Below, piece by piece: positions 56,386 through 64,000 of a stretch of 64,000 bases of DNA; within the stretch, counting starts at the first letter, position 1, and each line of letters opens with the position of its first letter. The DNA is taken from contig OY740771.1 in the NCBI GenBank assembly GCA_963513935.1, positions 13,421,138 to 13,485,137 on the forward strand. Reading direction: 5' to 3'. The DNA comes from Aphrophora alni (Eukaryota; Arthropoda; Insecta; Hemiptera; Aphrophoridae). Made by a program: the position numbers and the translations under genes. The notes beneath the pieces are model-generated. The model had not been told where the DNA came from. It searched no databases and was given only the letters and a program-made list of their open reading frames with translations.

Positions 56386-57499
56386 TTAGTGACAAGAGTA
56401 ATTTCCACAAAATTTTAACGAAAATTGGTTTTGAGAATATGTCTTATTTCTAACCGGTTGATTTTTTTAAATCTCACAAACAAAATCTTTTATAGAAATG
56501 GCGACTATATGTTCTATTATAATCTTTACAGACATACATTGTCACACAATTTGATTAAAATCTTTACAGCCAATTAAGAGAAAATAAATTAATACGTTTT
56601 ATCATTATTGGCAGATTAAACGTTGAGTTATGTAGATTTGAGGAGTTAAGGACCTCAAAATGAATTTTTCACCTTTCTTTATAATATTCAAGAAAACACA
56701 AAAATATAAAAAGATAATAAAAACTATTTAATGCTTAAACAAACAGCAGTGATTTATATTATAATATTTCCCCAAACAATTTCTATTAGTTTTTAGGTGA
56801 TGCGATGCGTAGACTTGCCTGCTATATTGTTTGCAGTTGAAACCCGTGTATTGATCGAGAGGTCCCGCCGAGCAGAGCGGCATGTTTTGACACCACTGAT
56901 GCCATTCTTCCCCGGATCTGCGATCTGTTTTAATTGCAAGCCTACATGTTTAACCTTCGACTGACGAAAATACAGTCTTACGATAGATTTGAAAAATACA
57001 TAAGGAGATGTAGACGAATAGAAAAGAAAGAAAATGTCGGTAAATAGTTAAAACAGTACTCCTTATTGAAGGAAAAACTTTTCTTTTCATTATTTTCAAA
57101 AGCGGTTTCAAAATTAAATTAGAAAATTTTTAAAAACTTTACTTAACATAAAATACGTTGAGAAAGATAGGATAAAAAAAATGTGTATTTTTTCACGAAA
57201 ATATCCTAACCTCCTTTGGTAAAAATAACACATTTTGTTTTGATATTTATCTGTCTTTTTTTAATTGCTGTCAACAAGCTTATACGAACGTTCGACCGAT
57301 TTTGATACAATTTCAAAAATAAATTTAGGCCTATTTAAAGTTGAGCACAATGAGATCTTAGCTGTTCAATAATTTATGTAAATTTATCAAATTTAAAATG
57401 TTGCTTTAATCCAAATTCGTATTACAATTTTCCAACGATCGCCAAAATTATAAAATTAAAACAATATTTATCTAGCCTCCAGGATAGTGTTATTAATAT
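56386..57499. other. No gene seen; family F trace at 56390-56480
   Basis: CACAAAATTTTAACGAAAATTGG and TTTTGAGAATATGTC are family F phrases. A slightly GC-richer stretch (56810-56940) has no recognisable product. Confidence 0.42.
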
Positions 57500-57725
57500 A
57501 TAGTTATTTGATTCTTTGCTTTTCAATATTTGCACAGGATTACCGGTTTCGACATATCGCGCATATCATCATCAGGTTCTTGGCCTCATTCCATACTGTG
57601 TATATGTCGTCAAGAAAATTCGATATATACACGACGCAATAAAATGTATGATGACAATGAACATTTTTTTAAACACCAACACTTAAAAAAAACACACAAA
57701 AACATTGAGACACACTGAAAACACG
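57500..57725 (-). repeat. Possible element fragment with hammerhead-like core
   Basis: The core at 57546-57575 is followed by CCGGTAATCCTG on the minus strand. ATACACGACG and GTATATGTCGTC nearby suggest a short inverted pair (about 57600-57640). The boundaries are unknown. Confidence 0.4.
57546..57575 (-). other. Hammerhead-like core
   Basis: On the minus strand: CTGATGA, T, a 6-bp stem GATATG/TATGTC (two G-U pairs) with a CGCGA loop, then GAAACC. Confidence 0.42.
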
Positions 57726-59723
57726 GACTTGACAATTATTGTTTAAAAAACATTTGGATAAACATTATCTCGTCACAAGTTTATTCATTTTGAGGTCTTT
57801 CGAGTACAAAAAAATGTTTTTGTTCTGATATCTATCGTCTATAATGTTATATAAACCATATGAGTGAATTTAACCATTTGGATTTGATATAGGGGTACAT
57901 TTTGGCCGTAAATCAAGAAGATTTTATCATTTTTTTATAACTTAAAATTTAGGAATGCTTGCATTGGACGAAAACACAAAATTACGTTTTTCTCAACATC
58001 GGATATACAGATTTTTCTCAAATTTTGCTAAAACGAAGTCACTAAGTATCTAAACAAAATGTATAAATTGTCACCATCCCTTCAAAAATGCCTGCTTGGG
58101 CGTTATTGGTCAGTGAGCTGTTAAAAAAATGCATTTTATTAAAATCGGCCCTACCGATTTCAATCAAATTTTGGTGAAACGTGGATATTAATGACCAAAA
58201 TGAATGTATTAAATTGTAAGTCAAAAAATTACGTTTCAGGAAAAATTGAGGAAAATGAAAGTTGTAGGACGATTTACACGTTTATATCGCAAGCGAAGCA
58301 AAGTTCAACCCTTATGTAAATACTTGAACGGCGGCAATTTTCACTTATTGATTAAAGTAAAATATTTATTGTTGAATAGTTTTTATTTAGTTGTAGGAAT
58401 TGTCCAATGAGAAAGTTTGTGCATAGTTTATTAATAAAATAACTATAGAGAGACATACATATCTTTAATGACACGTTAAATACTACTTCCAAGAACTGTA
58501 ATAAAGCAAAGTTTAAATACACATCACTGATGTCAAAAGTTTAAACCCTTTCCATTCCAAGGTTTCTTGAAAGCTAAACGACAAGGTAGGCCTACATACC
58601 GACATGTCACACATATAAATTCCCATCTAACATAATGAGAAAGTTAGAAAACTACATTAGGGTTTCTTTAAATTGTACATAAAGAGGTACGTTATCAGCC
58701 GAAGAAAGGGTTGAAAAATACACGCGAATTTATCTCATCAAGCCGCTGTCAAAATAAATTGTTTGCAATCTACACAATTTCTTTTTCTTTTTCTATTTTC
58801 AAGAAAAATAATAACGCCCGTATAATAAACACATTAGATGTCCTGCGTTATCCGACATTGTATCCTGTATCCTTTATTTAGGAAAAAAACCTCGGTTATT
58901 ATTTGTCTCAACAAAGGTTACAGTGGAAAAGGTCGTGAATAAAATATTTGCTAAATTCTTTCGTCTTAATGGAACAACATTATTGTCAAGGAAATTTATT
59001 TCTATGCGGTTTTGCGCTTTTAAAATATAGCCTAAGATTTTCTAGTTAGAGATACAACTAGAGGGAGGGCCCTTGTTAAACAAACAGTGGTTTCCTGGTA
59101 ATGACGGTGATGATTGGACGTGAAGTTTTGTATTTATTAGTTTTAGTTTTCTTATTTTAACTGAAATTAGGAAGATTTAAATACCGTCGAGGGAAAGCGC
59201 ACTGTAAATAAACGGTGGCAACTATATTGTGACGTTAAGACTGCGCAAATTGCGAATTTTTATTAATGTTAATTAAAATAAACGATGCTGCCAAAATGTG
59301 AATTAGGTAAATAATTGATTAAAATTCGAACTCTGCTTTATAATTAAAAAATTATTGAAATTCGTTCAATAAACGTCTTTTTTAAATTTTTTTAAATTAC
59401 GTGATTCGCGTAAAATTCGATGTCAGATTCGACTCATGCAAAGTATATAAACTCGTCAATATCGAATTGTTAATACAAATTTTCATAAATTTTAAAGTAA
59501 TCAGTCCGTTGGACATCAATTCCACTTTAAATGGAGGCAATCGGAACAACTGTTTTTGAAAATGTCGAGTATAGAAAACATCATTTTTTAAAATTAAAAT
59601 AATACGTTCCTCTCCACGTAATTGAAAACAATTGTAGTTTTTGGAGTGTATTAAAAAAATATAATATACAATAAGTTGTTTGTTGAAAGAACAGGGTCTC
59701 AAATAAAAAGAGGTGCATGAGAC
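57726..59723. other. No gene seen; family F copy at 57960-58430 (+)
   Basis: AAAATCGGCCCTACCGATTTC, ATCAAATTTTGGTGAAACG and CCAATGAGAAAGTTTGTGC mark a family F copy. The 165-codon minus-strand frame that starts at 59894 is antisense to the R1-like remnant and is not a gene. Confidence 0.5.
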
Positions 59724-60135
59724 AGATTGCTTAGGAGGTGGCAGGAAAGCTGGGACAAGGAGGATTCTGGTCGCTGGACCTACAGGCTGATCCCTAATAT
59801 AATAAAAAAAAAAAAAAATAGAAGCACAGAGGACATGGTGAAACGAGCTTTTTCTTAACTCAAGCATTAACAGCGCAAGGAAGCTTCCGGGCATACCTTC
59901 ATAGATTTATAAGATCAGAAGATCCCAGCTGTCTAGATTGCGGAGCGGAAGAAGACACGGAAGAGCATGCGATCTTTTACTGCAGCGGGGGGAGTCAGGA
60001 GAGGGAAGAGCTATCAACATAGCTTTGTTCACATATTTCCCCGACTAATATGATAGAAATTATGATAAAGGATGAGAAAAAATGGATGGCAATAGAGAGT
60101 TTCATTCATAGAATTATGGGTAAACTAGGAAAACA
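59724..60135 (+). pseudogene. R1-like non-LTR retrotransposon, C-terminal fragment of ORF2
   Basis: Plus-strand translation reads DRLLRRWQESWDKEDSGRW, TYRLIPNI, then after an A16 expansion and frame slip FFLTQALTAQGSFRAYLHRF, SEDPSCLDCGAEED and EEHAIFYC. A stop follows, then MIEIMIKDEKKWMAIESFI and HRIMGKLGK. The W.RW....GRWTYRLIP motif, the LTQ.L.G.G.FR.YLHRF motif and a CX2CX8HX4C zinc knuckle are typical of the C-terminus of R1-clade elements. That region follows the RT in the protein that copies the element into its target. No RT is present, so the copy is 5'-truncated, as is usual for non-LTR insertions. The A run inside the ORF looks like post-insertion slippage. Confidence 0.85.
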
Positions 60136-60400
60136 GCTAGTTTTCCTCACCGTAGGGTGAGCTGAGATAGAGCTCCAGTTTCGGTGTTCGACCATCCGGT
60201 CGATGGGATGGTGGATGACCCTGTGGGGTAGTTAATTCTTCTCTGCGAAGTAATGTCGCAAGATGGTCCCGCAGAGGAGGAAGAAGAGGATGGAAGGTTT
60301 TGGTTTTACCGGGGTAGGGAGGCCGCTCAACACCTTCAGTCCCCGGACAAAGTGATAAAGATTTTTCCATTTTTCCTTCCAAAAAAAAGAAGAAAAAAAG
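60136..60400 (+). repeat. 3' UTR and A-rich tail of the R1-like element
   Basis: GC-rich sequence directly downstream of the ORF end, with a CTCACC-GTA-GGGTGAG hairpin (60147-60162), ending in an A-rich tail after TTTTTCCTTCC near 60380. A 3' UTR plus A-rich end fits target-primed reverse transcription. The small frames at 60137-60382 (-) and 60253-60435 (+) are not credible. Confidence 0.6.
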
Positions 60401-60463
60401 TTATATTAAGTGTGACTACAGTCGGTACTCGGTGAAATTCCACATAATAAAGCAAAACAAAAA

Positions 60464-60556
60464 TGATAAGGCACTTATAATTTCACAAACGAAACGGGGA
60501 AACAGCTGTAACAATAAATTTTTGTTGTTTGTGAAATTATAAGTAGTGTCTTATCA
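60464..60556. mobile_element. 93-bp hairpin mini-element
   Basis: TGATAAGGCACTTATAATTT at the left and AAATTATAAGTAGTGTCTTATCA at the right pair over about 27 bp with a 3-base bulge. The loop is only ~38 bp. It may be a deletion derivative of a TIR element. Confidence 0.65.
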
Positions 60557-60840
60557 AAAAAAAAAGTTGTTTGTTGAACTTTGTCTAGAGATTCAAAACA
60601 TCAAAATAAAGAAAAGAGTTCCCAGATATAAGTCCAAATATATTATAAAAATGTTACTTCTCCTAGCTGATATATTATTTTAATACAATAACTCAAAAAA
60701 GGATTTAGATAGCTATACAAAATTTTGCAATATTATTTATACCATTAGTTTGTAGTGTACCACAAAATCTTATAATTTTCACTTAACCGTTTTAAAATAG
60801 CTTTCATTTACGAAATTTTGAAAGAGTAACATGAAAAATT

Positions 60841-62232
60841 ATATACGGTGATTCACAAAGTTTTATTGCCGCTTTCTGAGCGCTTTCTACGCCAAAATAA
60901 AGAAAAAAACTTCATATAAACATATGCCACAAAACGCTTTGATAGCTAGTTAAGGCTAGCGAAAAATTTTGCCCTATATTTCTAATCCTCCGGTATAACC
61001 CGTCTTGGTGAGATCCCTGAAACCCACATTAAGGGGCAAGTTTAAAGGTTTTATATGCAATTTAACTTGAAAAACTGTAAAAGGTTGGTTTCAGAACTGT
61101 TTCTCTAGTAGTTTATAAGAAAACTAGGGTAAAAACTCAAATAATTGGGGTGAAAAACATAGTTTTTAAATTTCACTATGGAATAACTTTGTTAAATGAC
61201 TGATAAACGCGTAAAGGTTTTCAACAAAACGTGTAGAGAATTTAATTCTGAACAAAATTGGTATATGGTAAGATAGAAAATAATCAAATACAAACGGAAA
61301 ATATTCTTTTTTATTTGAACCAAAACATATCAAAGTGTACTGAAAAATAACAAAAATTGTAATGAAGTTAAGAATCCAATACCTGATATTTAATTACAAG
61401 TTCTGTTTGTGTTGGTTTACCTTCAAATTAAATACTGAACTAAATTAACAAATACAATAAAGCATCTATCGGGAAGAAAAACTTCCTTTTAAAAATTTTG
61501 AGTTTTTATGTTTCTCCAGTAGTTTATGAGCAAAACTATTATCAAGATAATGACGCAACTCTCCACTTCTCGCTAGCTGTACGAGTCCACTTGAATCGGC
61601 ATTGGATTGGTTGTTGCTGTCCCCAATCCTGACCACTCAGGTCGCCAGATATGACACCAGTCGATTTTTGTATTTGGAATTAAATATCAGGTATTGGATT
61701 CTTAACTTCATTACAATTTTTGTTATTTTTCAGTACACTTTGATATGTTTTGGTTCAAATAAAAAAGAATATTTTCCGTTTGTATTTGATTATTTTCTAT
61801 CTTACCATATACCAATTTTGTTCAGAATTAAATTCTCTACACGTTTTGTTGAAAACCTTTACGCGTTTATCAGTCATTTAACAAAGTTATTCCATAGTGA
61901 AATTTAAAAACTATGTTTTTCACCCCAATTATTTGAGTTTTTACCCTAGTTTTCTTATAAACTACTAGAGAAACAGTTCTGAAACCAACCTTTTACAGTT
62001 TTTCAAGTTAAATTGCATATAAAACCTTTAAACTTGCCCCTTAATGTGGGTTTCAGGGATCTCACCAAGACGGGTTATACCGGAGGATTAGAAATATAGG
62101 GCAAAATTTTTCGCTAGCCTTAACTAGCTATCAAAGCGTTTTGTGGCATATGTTTATATGAAGTTTTTTTCTTTATTTTGGCGTAGAAAGCGCTCAGAAA
62201 GCGGCGGTAAAACTTGAACCACTCTGTATAAT
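60841..62232. mobile_element. 1.39-kb inverted-repeat element with ~555-bp near-identical arms
   Basis: Arms 60841-61395 and 61678-62232 are reverse complements with very few differences except in the outer ~40 bp. The outer end, read inward from the right, is ATTATACAGAGTGGTTCAAG. With the third copy (ATTATACAGGGAGACCACAA) it fits mariner-type ends flanked by TA. Shared blocks include GGAGGATTAGAAATATAGGG and ACTACTAGAGAAACAGTTCT. The spacer (61396-61677) carries a transposase remnant. The frame at 61602-61907 only reads through the right arm. Confidence 0.92.
61548..61677 (+). pseudogene. Mariner-type transposase fragment in the spacer
   Basis: Plus-strand translation gives DNDATLHFSLAVRVHLN, RHWIGCC, a stop, then LRSPDMTPVDFCIW. 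This lines up with the catalytic block of insect mariner-like transposases (the consensus order is a DGA..H motif, a WIGRRG motif, then RSPDLTPLDFFLWG). It lies 3' of the first catalytic residue and stops where the right arm begins. The conserved DGA is DAT here and a stop breaks the WPP motif, so it is inactive. It identifies the superfamily of the surrounding element. Confidence 0.72.
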
Positions 62233-62775
62233 CTTAAAGGACTCAAAATTTTAAAATCCAAGTTTATCTTCCCGTTAGATACTTCATTGTATTGGTTAAT
62301 AATTTAGTTCAGCATTTAATTTGAAGGTAAACCAACAAAACAGAACTTGTAACCAATTCATAATTTCTACTCATTTACAGTTTATTTAATATGGCCCCTC
62401 CCTTATTTGCGTTTATCAGCCATTTAACAAAGTTATTTCATAGCGAAAAAAAACTATGTTTTTCGACCCCAATTACTTGTGTTTTACCCCATTTTTTCCC
62501 CATAAACTCCTGGCTAAATGTTCTGAAATATACTTTTTACAGTTTTCAGGTAAAATTGCACATAAAATTATCAAATTCGCCCCTTAATTATGGTCCCAGA
62601 GATTCCAGTAAGACTGGATTTTACCTTTAGGATTAGAAATCTTTCGCTAGCCATAACTAGTTACCAAAGTGTTTTAGGCTATGCGTTTATAAGAAGTTTT
62701 TTCTTTCTTTTGGCCTGTAGAATGCGCTGAGAAAGTCCGGGTAAAACTTTGTGGTCTCCCTGTATAATAGTGATC
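62233..62775 (-). mobile_element. Older, diverged partial copy of the 60841 element
   Basis: Reading the reverse complement: the end TATTATACAGGGAGACCACA, then arm sequence (AAACTTCTTATAAACGCATA, TTTCGCTAGCCATAACT in plus orientation), then part of the spacer (TTAGTTCAGCATTTAATTTG and GGTAAACCAACAAAACAG in plus orientation). It contains one arm plus about 110 bp of spacer and no second arm. Divergence from the 60841 arms is obvious. Confidence 0.75.
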
Positions 62776-64000
62776 ATATACAAAAATAATTTCAATACAG
62801 TAATACGCATTACTACACTTTAATTCATGAAAAATAATAAGTTACTATGTTAAACGTGTTGTGCTATCAGCCGTTGAATCTCAAAATTGATATTCAATTT
62901 TGAAACAAAGGTTTTTTGGAGAACATGCTGCGTACAAAATAAAATGGTTTTCCGTTGTTTGTTCGTAACAGAACTAAATTCTTACCAAGCATGTTTGTTT
63001 ATCAACTTGAGATAAATCTGGAGAGAAGGCCCATAATAAATAAACGGTGGTTTTGTATAATTTGTGTGACTTCGTATCTCATTTTAGAAAAATACAAAAT
63101 CCACTGTTGTTTATTATATTAGGAAAAAGTTGTATATTTGTAATCCCCTCACCAAAAAAACTGTTTAAAACGGCCATTTTAAAATTTACAAACCAAATTT
63201 GTTGGATAACAAGCTTATCTAGACCTAAGTGAGAAAATATATTTGAGCAAAGTTTAAAGAAAACAGGCGAACAATTGCTATAATATTTCGATACTCTTTT
63301 GATGGTCTCGGAACTCAAAAGAGAGCGACTGCAGTAGTTACAACTAAATGTAAGTTACTATTAAGGAAGAAGTATTAGTAGTCTTTAATTAAAAAAAAAA
63401 AAAAAATCAATTAAATTTAGTTCTCTAAACAAAAATAATCTCTTGTGAAATTTACGTTAATTAATTAATTATCTTCTGATTATTCCACTGAAAATCCCGA
63501 TTTTCTTCGAATTTAAAAAAATTAACAGTTTAGCTTCAAAAGATTGATTTTTTAATTGAAATTTTTTTTTTTTTTTAATGCAACACTTTCTAGAATAATG
63601 ACTCCTATACCGATCAAAAATAGCTCTCTCAATTTCTGAGTAATTTACGATTAAATTTGTAAAAAAAAACGGGGTCAATTTTTACAATAAAAAAGTACAT
63701 TAATTTCAAAAAAAATTTGTTCAATTTTTAACGTAAAAAAGTTAATTTTACGACAAACCCGTATTTAAAAAAGTTAGCAGGTACGACAGTCTCCCTCTCT
63801 CTAGGAACTCTATCAGGCGAATATTTTAGTTTTCTTAAAATTTAAGCAATGTCTACGTAAAATTTAGTCTAAACCCATGTTATTTAAACCTTGTATTCCC
63901 GTACTAGATTTAATTTAATTTTAAAAGAAATTGTTACTCAGATATATTTCTTACAAGTTAATTATACACACAATTTGAATTCACTATATTTATATTGTAT
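62776..64000. other. No gene seen; one family G motif
   Basis: AAACTGTTTAAAACGGCCATTTT at 63158-63180 is family G-like. AAATAAACGGTGG occurs at 63038 and also near 59203. Several A and T runs are present, and I recognise no gene up to the window edge. Confidence 0.42.

Noticed and set aside
59397..59894. 166-codon open frame on the minus strand, the longest in the window
   Set aside because: It is antisense to the R1-like ORF fragment (GSFRAYLHRF, CX2CX8HX4C on the plus strand) and itself shows no domain.

Overview
This is an AT-rich window from an animal nuclear genome, most likely an arthropod and probably an insect. Runs of TTAGG/CCTAA, the arthropod telomere repeat, occur in at least eight places. 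The recognisable proteins are transposases and non-LTR retrotransposon proteins of kinds common in insects. I found no host protein-coding gene, tRNA or rRNA. Open frames are short, and the longer ones are antisense to transposon remnants or lie in low-complexity repeats. I read the window as a gene desert, or a very long intron, built from layers of transposable elements.

Three protein-derived elements stand out. At 7165-8410 (+) is a decayed Jockey-like non-LTR reverse transcriptase/RNase H, split by a 265-bp TIR element. At 14588-16142 is a degenerate mariner/IS630-type transposon whose transposase is interrupted by a 397-bp fold-back element. At 59724-60135 (+) is the C-terminal end of an R1-like non-LTR element with a CCHC motif, followed by a GC-rich 3' tail. 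A fourth trace is a mariner-type catalytic-domain fragment at 61548-61677, lying between the arms of a 1.4-kb inverted repeat.

The rest is mostly non-autonomous. Elements with terminal or long inverted repeats lie at 7466, 13478, 15478, 16824, 18960, 24440, 25065, 26434, 32440, 35512, 38696, 40265, 44378, 45739, 50714, 53347, 60464 and 60841. I labelled the dispersed families A (a ~500-bp repeat, the commonest), D, E, F, G, H and K from copies visible within this window. Several insertions are nested (element in Jockey remnant, fold-back in transposase, H in A, H in D), which gives a relative chronology.

Tandem repeats include an exact 50-bp satellite with an EcoRI site in every unit (10134-10774), a 34-bp array made of two 17-bp halves (55085-56030), an ~87-bp minisatellite, ~135-bp and ~420-bp duplications, AG, AT and GTT/GTC microsatellites, and a composite telomere-like block (28321-28927).

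The most interesting pattern cuts across families. A hammerhead-ribozyme-like core (CTGANGA, one extra base, a hairpin, GAAAC) recurs eight times in at least four element types. Two of these elements carry 11-13 bp direct flanking repeats, which suggests retrotransposition, perhaps linked to Penelope-like elements. That link is inference from one window.
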